A stretch of 14,384 nt of DNA from Microsaccharimonas sp964523145 (GCA_964523145.1 CAZFYB010000012.1:1-14384); one strand, 5' to 3'. Counted from the first letter of the stretch, positions 5,539-12,810 are shown. A program made the numbers and translations. Notes: a model not told the origin generated them from the letters alone.

Positions 5539-6771
5539 ATGGCAGATGCAACGAATCGCCCAAAGGTGATGCATGATGATGCGGTGGCGGCATTAATTGC
5601 TGGTGAAGAACAGCGACAGCAAGAAGTGATTGAACTAATTCCAAGCGAGAATTACGTTAGTGAAGATGTGTTGGCTGCTTTAGGAAGTGTGTTCACGAAT
5701 AAGTATTCTGAGGGTTATCCAGGCAAGCGCTATTATGGTGGTCAAGAATTTACCGACCAACTCGAGCAACTAGCTATCGATCGGGCGAAGGAACTCTTTC
5801 GTGCCGACCATGCGAATATGCAACCACATTCAGGGGCGCCCGCTAATGAGGCGGTATATAGCGCGTGGCTAGATCCGGGCGATACGGTACTGGCCATGGA
5901 CTTAAGCCATGGTGGGCACTTAACCCACGGAGCACCGGTTACCCGAAGTGCTCAATTGTATAACTTTGTTCGGTATAAAATGAAAAATATTGAAACAGGC
6001 GAAATTGATTATGAGGAGCTCCGCGCTTTAGCGATTGAACACCAGCCTAAAATTATTTTAGCCGGGTTTAGCGCGTACCCTGGTGAGCTTGATTACGATA
6101 AGTTTACTGCTATTGGTAATGAAGTAGGGGCACTACTTATGGCAGACATGTCGCACGTTGCCGGTTTAATTGCTGGCGGTGTGGCTGAAAACCCGCTTGA
6201 CCATGGGTTTCATGTGATGACTACCACTACCCATAAAACACTGCGTGGGCCACGGGGTGGAATTATCCTTTCTAAGGGCATTGTCGGAAACCCGTTGAAA
6301 GCACCGGAGAAGACTATTGAAAATATCCCTACTCTTATTGACCGGGCGGTATTCCCCGGAATGCAAGGCGGGCCGCATATGCACACCATCGCTGCAAAGG
6401 CTGTAGCCCTGCACGAGGCAATGCAACCTGAATTCAAGCAATATGCCACCCAAGTGGTTAAAAACGCCCAGGCACTGGCTAGCGCACTGCAGGAGAGAGG
6501 CTTTGTGCTTATTGGTGGTGGAACGAAGAATCATTTAATACTTGTTGATATTTATAAGAGCTTTGGTATTGATGGAAAAGAAGCGCAGGAGCGGCTTGAG
6601 AAAGCTGGTATTACGGTGAATGCGAATTCAACGCCAGACGATACTTTGCCCGCATATCGACCAAGTGGTATCCGCTTAGGGACGCCAGCGGTGACTACAA
6701 GGGGGATGGTTGAGGAGGATATGGTGGGGATTTCCGAGAAGATACTAGATGCAGTCAAAGAAGATCAATAG
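5539..6771 (+). CDS. glyA: Serine hydroxymethyltransferase
   Basis: This is a PLP-dependent cytoplasmic enzyme that converts serine and tetrahydrofolate to glycine and 5,10-methylene-THF. The 410-aa length is normal for bacterial GlyA (about 415). Recognisable blocks are ELIPSENYVS (32-41), NKYSEGYPGKRYYGG (54-68), the NMQPHSGAPAN segment (93-103), DMSHVAGLIAGG (203-214) and the PLP-lysine motif TTTTHKTLRGPRGG, in which K233 forms the Schiff base. The C-terminal substrate-carboxylate region SGIRLGTPAVTTRGM is intact. The start at 5539 has a good Shine-Dalgarno (AGAGGAG) nine bases upstream. It is transcribed alone: divergent from murA and closed by a strong hairpin 16 nt after the stop codon. 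Confidence 0.97.
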   Translation: MADATNRPKVMHDDAVAALIAGEEQRQQEVIELIPSENYVSEDVLAALGSVFTNKYSEGYPGKRYYGGQEFTDQLEQLAIDRAKELFRADHANMQPHSGAPANEAVYSAWLDPGDTVLAMDLSHGGHLTHGAPVTRSAQLYNFVRYKMKNIETGEIDYEELRALAIEHQPKIILAGFSAYPGELDYDKFTAIGNEVGALLMADMSHVAGLIAGGVAENPLDHGFHVMTTTTHKTLRGPRGGIILSKGIVGNPLKAPEKTIENIPTLIDRAVFPGMQGGPHMHTIAAKAVALHEAMQPEFKQYATQVVKNAQALASALQERGFVLIGGGTKNHLILVDIYKSFGIDGKEAQERLEKAGITVNANSTPDDTLPAYRPSGIRLGTPAVTTRGMVEEDMVGISEKILDAVKEDQ

Positions 6772-6787
6772 TAAGACTTACGCTAAT

Positions 6788-6823
6788 AATAAAAACGCCT
6801 CATTGTATGAAGGCGTTTTTATT
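6788..6823. terminator. Bidirectional intrinsic terminator between glyA and pilin gene
   Basis: A perfect 13-bp stem, AATAAAAACGCCT (6788-6800) with AGGCGTTTTTATT (6811-6823), has a 10-nt loop. A GC-rich core and T runs in both directions let it end glyA from the left and the convergent pilin gene (stop at 6839) from the right. Confidence 0.9.
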
Positions 6824-6838
6824 AAGAGATTGTGCTTG

Positions 6839-7327
6839 TTACGCTGCTGCAGGGCAAGCGGTGGTGACACCAGCTGAAACGCTCTTGAAGCCACTCCCAG
6901 CTTCATAGTCGTAGTAGTCAATACGAATACCGGTGATATTTGAATCAGTAATAGCCGCCTGTGATGTTCCCGATGCTGCACACTTTAAGAATCGGACGGT
7001 TTTTGTACCATTCGAACTGGTTGGCGCTACTGTTGGGCCTGTTGTGAAGTCGATACCCGATACCGCATAAGTAGTACTGGCTGCTGCACCCGTTAAGAGA
7101 GCGCTAGTAAGAGGATATTTACCTGTCGGTCCGTCAGCTGCGTAAAGCTCAACTTTCTTTTGTATGCCTGCGGCTGCTGATGCCGCTGCTGATGCGTTTG
7201 CGCGGTTGGTGATGCCGTTGTATGAAACGATAGTAATCGCTGCCAAAATGGCGATAACTACGACAACAATCAAAAGTTCAACAATGGTGAAACCTTGCCC
7301 GTTGAGTTTATTTTTTGTTGAAATCAT
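6839..7327 (-). CDS. Type IV pilin (major-pilin-like), paralogue 1
   Basis: This 162-aa prepilin has a 12-residue leader ending in Gly (NKLNGQG) and prepilin-peptidase cleavage before F13. The mature N-terminus FTIVELL carries the conserved Glu at +5, followed by an unbroken hydrophobic helix to about residue 35. The globular domain has two cysteines, C116 (FLKCAAS) and C158 (TTACPAAA), which probably close the D-region disulfide loop of type IVa-like pilins. Residues 12-50 are identical to those of the paralogue at 7462-8022, and similarity continues through IQKKVELYAADGPT. AGGGGG, eight bases before the ATG, serves as Shine-Dalgarno. The small size, abundance-type promoter arrangement and own terminator fit a major or frequently used subunit. 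No pilus ATPase, platform protein or prepilin peptidase is in this window. Confidence 0.93.
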   Translation of the reverse strand: MISTKNKLNGQGFTIVELLIVVVVIAILAAITIVSYNGITNRANASAAASAAAGIQKKVELYAADGPTGKYPLTSALLTGAAASTTYAVSGIDFTTGPTVAPTSSNGTKTVRFLKCAASGTSQAAITDSNITGIRIDYYDYEAGSGFKSVSAGVTTACPAAA

Positions 7328-7334
7328 TTAGTGA

Positions 7335-7360
7335 GCCCCCTATTTAAATACGATTTGTTC
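7335..7360 (-). promoter_or_regulatory. Conserved 5' leader element of pilin gene 1
   Basis: A 26-nt stretch matches the leader of the second pilin gene (8031-8056) at 25 of 26 positions. It contains the perfect palindrome TATTTAAATA (7341-7350) next to the GGGGG ribosome-binding tract (7336-7340). Such conservation outside the coding region suggests shared regulation or a shared mRNA structure. Confidence 0.6.
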
Positions 7361-7369
7361 GTTTTCATT

Positions 7370-7398
7370 AGCTTACTATAGTCGGTTATGCTTTACAA
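7370..7398 (-). promoter_or_regulatory. Candidate promoter of pilin gene 1
   Basis: On the minus strand: TTGTAA (7398-7393), a 17-nt spacer and TAAGCT (7375-7370). It aligns with the TTGCGC-17-TAAAGT candidate of pilin gene 2. A TATAGT at 7380-7375 is an alternative -10 without a good -35. Confidence 0.35.
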
Positions 7399-7414
7399 TA
7401 GTCTCTTCTATAGT

Positions 7415-7440
7415 AAAACAGGCTCCTCGGAGCCTGTTTT
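7415..7440. terminator. Intrinsic terminator after pilin gene 2
   Basis: AAAACAGGCTCC (7415-7426) and GGAGCCTGTTTT (7429-7440) are perfectly complementary, giving a stem of at least 11 bp with a tight loop and a flanking T run in either direction. It lies 22 nt after the stop codon of the pilin gene ending at 7462 and separates it from pilin gene 1. Confidence 0.85.
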
Positions 7441-7461
7441 GAAGAATAGAGTACTTTAGAC

Positions 7462-8022
7462 TTAAGATGCAATACATGCAACGTTTGGGTTGCCGCCTGT
7501 AGTAGCTGTCCCAACTGTAATAGTTTTTACAGTCGTTCCGCCAGCTTCAAAGTCGTAGTATATAATTTGACCACCTGTGATTGTAGTCATTGCAGCAATA
7601 GTAGTAGGCGCTGTCGTTGTACCTAAGTGGCCACAAACATTATATCGAATAGTTGTCTTACCGTTTGTTGATGTTGGGTTCGCAGTAGTTGAACTAATTG
7701 AAGATGGCGCAAGATACCAGCTATTACTTGCAGTTGTAGTCACTGAAGGGCTACTGTTAAGGATAGCTGCACCTCCCGTAAGGTCATTTAGTGCACGTGG
7801 GTATGTAGCCGTTGGACCATCGGCTGCAAATAACTCAGCTTTCTTTTGGAAAGATGCTGCGAGCGAAGCTGCCGCAGATGCATTCGCACGATTCGTAATA
7901 CCGTTATAAGAAACGATAGTAATCGCTGCAAGAATCGCAATAACGACCACAACGATCAAAAGTTCGACGATGGTGAAGCCACGTTCTGCTTGCAGGTTAG
8001 ATTTGATGTTTTTGAGACTCAT
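7462..8022 (-). CDS. Type IV pilin (major-pilin-like), paralogue 2
   Basis: This 186-aa prepilin has leader MSLKNIKSNLQAERG and cleavage before F16. The mature N-terminus is FTIVELLIVVVVIAILAAI, with Glu at +5. C130 (RYNVCGHLG) and C183 (NVACIAS) probably form the C-terminal disulfide. The first 39 residues from the cleavage-site Gly are identical to paralogue 1, while the globular part is longer and more divergent (Ser/Thr/Asn-rich). The DNA across that identical stretch differs at many synonymous sites, so the duplication is old and the helix is under strong selection. The start at 8022 is preferred over an in-frame upstream start at 8049, because AGGGGG sits nine bases before 8022 and the upstream candidate would run through the conserved leader element. 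It ends in a strong terminator. Confidence 0.93.
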   Translation of the reverse strand: MSLKNIKSNLQAERGFTIVELLIVVVVIAILAAITIVSYNGITNRANASAAASLAASFQKKAELFAADGPTATYPRALNDLTGGAAILNSSPSVTTTASNSWYLAPSSISSTTANPTSTNGKTTIRYNVCGHLGTTTAPTTIAAMTTITGGQIIYYDFEAGGTTVKTITVGTATTGGNPNVACIAS

Positions 8023-8030
8023 ATTGAGTT

Positions 8031-8056
8031 GCCCCCTATTTAAATACAATTTGTTC
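8031..8056 (-). promoter_or_regulatory. Conserved 5' leader element of pilin gene 2
   Basis: The counterpart of the element at 7335-7360, identical at 25 of 26 positions. It includes the palindrome TATTTAAATA (8037-8046) and the GGGGG tract (8032-8036) that acts as ribosome-binding site. Confidence 0.6.
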
Positions 8057-8063
8057 TAAGATA

Positions 8064-8092
8064 ACTTTACTACGGTAAATGTATAAGCGCAA
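8064..8092 (-). promoter_or_regulatory. Candidate promoter of pilin gene 2
   Basis: On the minus strand: -35 TTGCGC (8092-8087), a 17-nt spacer and -10 TAAAGT (8069-8064). A start near 8057 gives a leader of about 35 nt that contains the whole conserved element. It lies just after the upstream pilin gene's stop, so readthrough from that operon is also possible. Confidence 0.45.
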
Positions 8093-8100
8093 GCGTTTTT

Positions 8101-10194
8101 TTACTGTTCTGCCATAAAGGTGATGCCATCGAGTGAGAACCAAATGGTAGAACCTGTTTGGAAAGATATTTGCCCATTAGGAAGGATGTCTATACGGGCA
8201 TGAGCATCGGCGCTGTAACCTGTATATAGTATTCTTGATTTTGGCCTATAGCCTTCGGGTAGTGTTGCAATAATGCTACCCGCAGCTCCTCCGCCAATTA
8301 ACCCTTTAACTGTAACGAGATTATCGCTTGATTTTGTGAATTGAGGCGATGAGTATAGTCCGCCAGATCCACCGTAATGTACCCACGAGTTTATGAGTCC
8401 TAAATTTTGCCATTCAGAATCAGTATATGTACGGGGAATCCAAGATGTATTAAGTGATATATATGCAGTACCTAGGCCTTTAGTAACAAGTGGATACGCC
8501 TCTCCTACCCCTAAGCCGGCAAAACTATCTGACCTTGTTGGAAGGTGCTGGTATTTTATTGGTGATAAATCTGTTGGCACGTTAAATATCGTAGTGCTAT
8601 TAGTGTATGTATTCCCGCCTACTAGACCCTGTACGTTGACGCGGCCTAAACTGTCAATTACATATGATGCTGGCGCATATCCGCCGCCGTAATTAGTAAA
8701 GGTTGCACCTAGTGTTGGATTTACTCTTGGATAAGTACCATCAGGAACAAATCGGATAGTTTCGAGCGAAATCCACTCAGTGCTTCCGTTTATTATAACG
8801 ATTTCGCCTGTTTCTAGTACATCAACACGGCCTGTTACGTTAGACGATGTTGTGGTACCAAATATAAGGCGGCTACTCGGTCGATACCCGGGAGGTAAAG
8901 TCCCAATTATCTCGCCAGTAAAGGTAGCGCTTGTTTTTCTTGTGAGCCCTTTAATAACGACAACCCCGGCGCTCGTTTTTGTGTACTCAGGAGTGCTGTA
9001 ACCTGTATCGTAGTTTATCCATCCATTTTGTAACACCAAAGGCGCAAATAGTGGAATAGTAATCGACCTTGTTCCTGCAGGCGAGTCCCCGAAAGAGTTT
9101 TTTGCAACAGCTCGACCCTCTACTGTATCGGTGTGGTTGGCTGAAGTAACGGTAAAGGTGCGGGTTTCGTTATTGATGTTATCGTTCCCCATAATCCAAT
9201 CCGCTCCGTTGATTCTATATTCAAATGAATAAGAAGTGGCGCCATTTACTCTTGGCCATGTGAATTCGACATTTTTACCGTTAGAAACAACACTAGCTAA
9301 TATTGGTCGCGAAGGAGCTGTGGTTGGGGCGGTGACAATATTAACGGCTGTGGCGTTAGTATCGAGGCGGGTGGCACGTAAAGTGGCGCTACGCTCAACA
9401 TTTCGCCCCGCAATGGTTGTTTTAGCATTTATCGAAACACTGACGGTTGGCGTTGCTTTTAAGGCATTTTCTCTGGTAGGGGCATCCGGGGCTGTACCGG
9501 CGATTGGATTTGGAATGGTACTGTTAGCAGAGGCGAAATACTGAATAATAAGGTCGTTTTTCGTAACACCGTTTATGAGTTTGACGTCATTTGTTTTGCA
9601 GAACGAACTTGAGTAGCCTTCTTGACAGCTTGGTTGTTGCCAAGGGGCATTTCCACAGCGAATGTTGGCATTATCATAATCCGCTGGCATGACGGTTCGG
9701 CGCCATAAGGTGTTATTATCATCAACAAAATAGATAATGTTCATGACCATTGGATTGTTTTTTGAATAAGAGATCGGGTCTGAACAGTTATTTGGCTGAT
9801 TGGCTAGATACACAATCCCCGTTGAAGTTGAAAGTGGGTTACCATTCGTAACAGGTGCGGCAAGGATAAGGCTATTGCCGCTTGCGCCGCCAATATTAGT
9901 AAAGTCTGTTGTACTTCCGGCTGCGCCATACCCTTGTGGGTTGGTGCCGCTAAATTTGATTGTATTTGTGGCTAAAAACGCCGAGCTAAGTTTTATGTCT
10001 TCTTCCATGCGATTAAGGGTATCTTGAACGTCATAAGCTAAGACGTTCGAGCCTCGCGAGGAGAGCACTTCGCCGGTAAGGTTTACGATGACAGCGATAA
10101 AAGCGCCAATGGATAGAATAACGATCGGTGCAATGACCATCATTTCAATAAGTGTGAAACCTTTATTGTTTTTGTTTAAAGTAAAGAGCTTCAT
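8101..10194 (-). CDS. Large modular prepilin: pilin helix, FnIII-like domain and three phage-tail-like C-terminal repeats
   Basis: This 697-aa protein begins with a prepilin leader MKLFTLNKNNKG and cleavage before F13 (FTLIEMM, Glu at +5). A hydrophobic helix (to about 40) and a PilW-like globular part (about 45-280) with four or five cysteines follow. Residues about 287-383 resemble a fibronectin type III domain (TAPSRPILASV...VEFTWPRVNGATSYSFEYR...). Residues about 387-490, 497-595 and 599-697 are three related repeats. The shared pattern is W-x-x-Y-x-x-GY near the start, then V-x-V-x-GL, LPxGYRPxSR, RxDIxxxGxI and W-x-SLxxI-x-F. The pattern resembles C-terminal repeats of phage tail proteins, as I remember them. 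The middle repeat has a degenerate second half. The large distal modules predict a minor pilin at the pilus tip used for binding. Its ATG overlaps the preceding stop codon (TAATG), so it is translationally coupled to the LamG pilin. Confidence 0.88.
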   Translation of the reverse strand: MKLFTLNKNNKGFTLIEMMVIAPIVILSIGAFIAVIVNLTGEVLSSRGSNVLAYDVQDTLNRMEEDIKLSSAFLATNTIKFSGTNPQGYGAAGSTTDFTNIGGASGNSLILAAPVTNGNPLSTSTGIVYLANQPNNCSDPISYSKNNPMVMNIIYFVDDNNTLWRRTVMPADYDNANIRCGNAPWQQPSCQEGYSSSFCKTNDVKLINGVTKNDLIIQYFASANSTIPNPIAGTAPDAPTRENALKATPTVSVSINAKTTIAGRNVERSATLRATRLDTNATAVNIVTAPTTAPSRPILASVVSNGKNVEFTWPRVNGATSYSFEYRINGADWIMGNDNINNETRTFTVTSANHTDTVEGRAVAKNSFGDSPAGTRSITIPLFAPLVLQNGWINYDTGYSTPEYTKTSAGVVVIKGLTRKTSATFTGEIIGTLPPGYRPSSRLIFGTTTSSNVTGRVDVLETGEIVIINGSTEWISLETIRFVPDGTYPRVNPTLGATFTNYGGGYAPASYVIDSLGRVNVQGLVGGNTYTNSTTIFNVPTDLSPIKYQHLPTRSDSFAGLGVGEAYPLVTKGLGTAYISLNTSWIPRTYTDSEWQNLGLINSWVHYGGSGGLYSSPQFTKSSDNLVTVKGLIGGGAAGSIIATLPEGYRPKSRILYTGYSADAHARIDILPNGQISFQTGSTIWFSLDGITFMAEQ

Positions 10195-11252
10195 TATTGT
10201 GCCTTTTGCTCATATAACGTGAGTAACTCGCTGGCAGACAGAGTTCGGTTGTATATGCGAACATCATCGATTGAACCCGTTACGAAACGAGCACCTTCTC
10301 CGCCTATACGGATGGCATTGCCGGCCGGTATTTGAGATTTTTCTAAGGCAGGGTTTGAGGGGAAGGGGAATGCTCCAATAGATACATTGTCTTTATAGAA
10401 ACTAGGAATGCCGGCTGAATTCAGAGACATGGCGATAAAGTGCCAGCCAGTTCCTAGTGCAGTACCGGTATCAATCCATCGATTTCCTTCAAACAAGCCG
10501 ATAATTTTAGGACCTACTGAGTCAGTTCCCATAGTGCCATTTCCTAGTCCAATAGCAAAACCACCGGCACCGGGACCACCAATTTTGAGATATTGGCCAT
10601 TGCCGTTAGCTGTTGGGTTATTGACCCACAAAGTAATAGTCACGTTGGTATTTCCGATATTAAAAGTTGAAGGAATTTCGATGTACTGGTATTGGACAGC
10701 AGCATTAAATGCGTAAGCGGTATTAGGCTGCAAGAGGTAGTTTGTTGTAGGTGTAGCTCCATATACCGTACCATTTACACTTCCTACGCTGGCATTTGCG
10801 TTTCCATTAAGTTTCCACTGCGCCAGTAAACCATTCGTGACATCGACCGAAGGGCTTGCGCCGGTTGATTTATCAACATAGGTGGCATACTCAACTGTTT
10901 TGCTTGGGCTTCCGTAGGCAAGGCTTGCTGTTACTTTACTGATCGCAGGCGCATCTAACTGCGGGCAGGTAATGTTGATGGTAATTTTTGGATCGGCTAA
11001 GCCAGAAATATTAATCGCCGTTTCTGGGAGTGGCTGTGAAGCAACACAAGGGTTACTTGCTGAATCAACGTATTGTCTTAGGTAGTCATAAGCAATATTG
11101 CTTGCTCTTGATTCTGCGCGCGTATCACCGCCATCTTTAATAATGACGCTAAAAAGTTGATACCCGGCAATTAAAAATGCTGCTGCAACGAATAGTGTCA
11201 CGAGCAGTTCGATGGCAGTTAGACCTGATTCGGATTGACGGCTGTGGCTCAT
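10194..11252 (-). CDS. Minor prepilin with C-terminal LamG/concanavalin-like domain
   Basis: This 352-aa protein has a prepilin leader MSHSRQSESG and cleavage before L11. Mature LTAIELL has the usual Glu at +5 but Leu instead of Phe at +1. A transmembrane/assembly helix runs to about residue 37 and a short pilin-like region (40-135) has cysteines C69 and C96. Residues about 141-347 form a laminin-G-like jelly roll (LamG_3 type). They begin GLLAQWKLNGNA and contain NVTITLWVNN and GWHFIAMSLN. They end with the hallmark GSIDDVRIYNRTLSASEL. Such domains commonly bind carbohydrate or protein surfaces. It overlaps the upstream pilin by ATGA and the downstream large pilin by TAATG, so the three proteins are made as a set. 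It is likely a tip or surface-exposed minor pilin. The ligand is unknown. Confidence 0.9.
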   Translation of the reverse strand: MSHSRQSESGLTAIELLVTLFVAAAFLIAGYQLFSVIIKDGGDTRAESRASNIAYDYLRQYVDSASNPCVASQPLPETAINISGLADPKITINITCPQLDAPAISKVTASLAYGSPSKTVEYATYVDKSTGASPSVDVTNGLLAQWKLNGNANASVGSVNGTVYGATPTTNYLLQPNTAYAFNAAVQYQYIEIPSTFNIGNTNVTITLWVNNPTANGNGQYLKIGGPGAGGFAIGLGNGTMGTDSVGPKIIGLFEGNRWIDTGTALGTGWHFIAMSLNSAGIPSFYKDNVSIGAFPFPSNPALEKSQIPAGNAIRIGGEGARFVTGSIDDVRIYNRTLSASELLTLYEQKAQ

Positions 11253-11743
11253 TGGTTTTTGCTCGTTACTTTTTGAATTGAATTATCTGTTTCAAGTCGG
11301 TAGTAAATATTAAATTTGCGGCACTCTTCAGCTTCACTTCCACATAAGGTCCCATCGGCTTTGAGCGGTTGGTAGATGTACTGGGTGACCGTTGGGGTTT
11401 GGGCGCTGGCGTTTGTAGCTGCAACGAAAGAAGTTGCAACACTTGTGGCACCTGGGGCTGTTGCCGACTTGAGGTCGATATCAAGAAGAAGTGATTTGAC
11501 TGAAGTTTCACCATTGCTCACTAAGAACAAAGAAGGGTAGCGGCCAATAGTGGTTGAAGACGGGACTCCATTTTTATAAAACGATTCAAGGTTATTAGAA
11601 ATCGTCTCTACATCTATGCGCCGCTCAGTGTCGCGAGCAGAGACTTGTGTACTGGTAAGGTTTACTACGGCAAGGGTTAAAAGAATCCCCATTATGGTGA
11701 TGGTAATAATTAGCTCAACAATAGTGAACCCTCGGCTTGTCAT
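11249..11743 (-). CDS. Minor type IV prepilin, first gene of the pilin operon
   Basis: This 164-aa prepilin has a very short leader, MTSRG, and cleavage before F6. Mature FTIVELIITITIMGILLTLAVV carries Glu at +5. It is followed by a charged helix (SARDTERRIDVETISNNLESFYKNG) typical of the alpha-1 C region of pseudopilins and minor pilins. The C-terminal half has C133 and C141 (CGSEAEEC) and ends with YYRLETDNSIQKV. It lacks the 39-residue N-terminal identity shared by the two pilins at 6839-8022. The gene ends in TGA within ATGA, overlapping the LamG pilin start, so translation is coupled. The start at 11743 is supported by a -10 box that ends six bases before it. Function is inferred as a priming or core minor pilin that carries the larger tip subunits. 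Confidence 0.9.
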   Translation of the reverse strand: MTSRGFTIVELIITITIMGILLTLAVVNLTSTQVSARDTERRIDVETISNNLESFYKNGVPSSTTIGRYPSLFLVSNGETSVKSLLLDIDLKSATAPGATSVATSFVAATNASAQTPTVTQYIYQPLKADGTLCGSEAEECRKFNIYYRLETDNSIQKVTSKNQ

Positions 11744-11749
11744 GTATAT

Positions 11750-11778
11750 AGCATAAGGGGTTTGAGTGGAATTCGCAA
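11750..11778 (-). promoter_or_regulatory. Promoter of the three-gene pilin operon, leaderless type
   Basis: On the minus strand: -35 TTGCGA (11778-11773), a 17-nt spacer, -10 TATGCT (11755-11750), then six bases to the ATG at 11743. It sits directly after the murB stop codon (11787-11785), so murB readthrough may add to pilin expression. Confidence 0.5.
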
Positions 11779-11784
11779 GGATTG

Positions 11785-12810
11785 CTAAGCGGGGATTTCG
11801 AGTGGTTCTTGTTCGATAAGAATCCGGAAGGTGTCGCGCACTTTGCCGATAATTTCGTCACGGGCCGCCGCTAGGTCGGCGTAGCTGGCTGCCGATTCGT
11901 TAATAAGCACTAAGCAGTTTTTTTCGTTTACGCGCATACCGTGAAGGAGTTGGCCTTTAAAGCCGCAATTTTCGATTAACCAGCCGCTGGGTACTTTATA
12001 GGTGCCGTTGCCCATATCAAAGGTTTTGATATCGGGGAATTTCGCTTGTAGATCACTTAATTGCCATGCTTCGATAATAGCGTTTTTAAAGAATGAACCA
12101 CTGTTCGGTTTAATGCTAGGGTTGGGGAGCTTGTCGGTTCTAATGGCAATAACTGCATCACGCACGGTTTGGTGGGTAAAGACGGTAATTGAGTTTTGGT
12201 CGAAGTAAGTTTGGAGTGAGTCGTAAAATGGTGCAGCCGGCAGGTTTTTCGATAACCCGATAGTAATGCTCGTAATTACATAGCGACCTTGTTCGCGACC
12301 ACGGAATATACTGTGGCGGTAGGTAAATTCACAGTCGGCATTTTGGAGTGTTACGAATGAGCTTGTTTGGGTATCGTAGGCTTCGAGCGAAACCAGCGTT
12401 TCGGAGATTTCTTGCCCATACGCACCAATATTTTGCACCGGTGCTGCGCCACAAGTACCTGGGATTGCTGACATGGCTTCGATGCCCGTTAAGCGCATTC
12501 CGACTGTTTTTGCGACTATTGCATCCCAGTTTTCACCAGCGCCGATTTTTATAACGGTAGAGTAAAGGTCATCTTTTATCACTTCGAAACCTGGAATGCG
12601 TATACGTAAAATAAGGCCAGCAAAACCTTCATCGTGCGCAATAACATTACTGCCGCCGCCTAAAACAAATACCGGAATTTGTTTGTTTTGAGCTTCTTTA
12701 TAAAGCGCCTGGAGTTCTTGCGGAGTATGTACTTCGGCAAAAAAACGTGCCGGTCCGCCGAGTTTCATGGTTGTTAGGCTTTTGAGTGCGATGTTGGTAT
12801 GGATGTCCAT
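11785..12810 (-). CDS. murB: UDP-N-acetylenolpyruvoylglucosamine reductase (type I MurB)
   Basis: This cytoplasmic FAD enzyme uses NADPH to reduce UDP-GlcNAc-enolpyruvate, the MurA product, to UDP-MurNAc. The 341-aa length matches type I MurB (E. coli about 342). FAD-binding blocks seen are TTMKLGGPARFF (13-24), VFVLGGGSNVI (47-57) and GIEAMSAIPGTCGAAPVQNIGAYGQE (109-134). YRHSIFRGR (164-172) belongs to the substrate loop region. S239 in PNSGSFFKN is the proton-donating serine, and the C-terminal Glu (LIEQEP, 331-336) matches the second catalytic acid. It has no visible Shine-Dalgarno. A TATACT -10 ends nine bases before the ATG. It shares the strand, but not the operon, with HTH-murA about 6.3 kb away, and lies immediately upstream of the pilin operon. 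Confidence 0.97.
   Translation of the reverse strand: MDIHTNIALKSLTTMKLGGPARFFAEVHTPQELQALYKEAQNKQIPVFVLGGGSNVIAHDEGFAGLILRIRIPGFEVIKDDLYSTVIKIGAGENWDAIVAKTVGMRLTGIEAMSAIPGTCGAAPVQNIGAYGQEISETLVSLEAYDTQTSSFVTLQNADCEFTYRHSIFRGREQGRYVITSITIGLSKNLPAAPFYDSLQTYFDQNSITVFTHQTVRDAVIAIRTDKLPNPSIKPNSGSFFKNAIIEAWQLSDLQAKFPDIKTFDMGNGTYKVPSGWLIENCGFKGQLLHGMRVNEKNCLVLINESAASYADLAAARDEIIGKVRDTFRILIEQEPLEIPA

Noticed and set aside
6166..6758. Minus-strand frames inside glyA
   Set aside because: Shadows of a complete, strongly conserved glyA, with no ribosome-binding site and no family features.
8023..8049. Longer N-terminus for pilin paralogue 2
   Set aside because: It would translate through the leader element shared with paralogue 1 and has no ribosome-binding site. 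AGGGGG positions the ribosome at 8022.
8087..8100. Terminator after the 697-aa pilin gene
   Set aside because: The only symmetry is a very short CGC/GCG hairpin, and the T run lies on the wrong strand for that gene. Readthrough into pilin gene 2 seems possible.
8101..9036. Prophage or phage remnant suggested by the tail-like repeats
   Set aside because: No capsid, terminase, integrase, lysis or other tail gene is nearby, and the repeats are in frame with a genuine prepilin inside a pilin operon.
8393..10716. Several plus-strand frames of 70-100 codons opposite the pilin genes
   Set aside because: They mirror the Thr/Ser/Gly-rich composition of the pilin coding strand, have no promoter or ribosome-binding site and resemble no family.
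11249..11251. Possible recoding of TGA as glycine (CPR code 25)
   Set aside because: TGA ends a pilin frame exactly where the next gene starts (ATGA overlap), and no conserved gene here needs TGA read through. The standard bacterial code fits.
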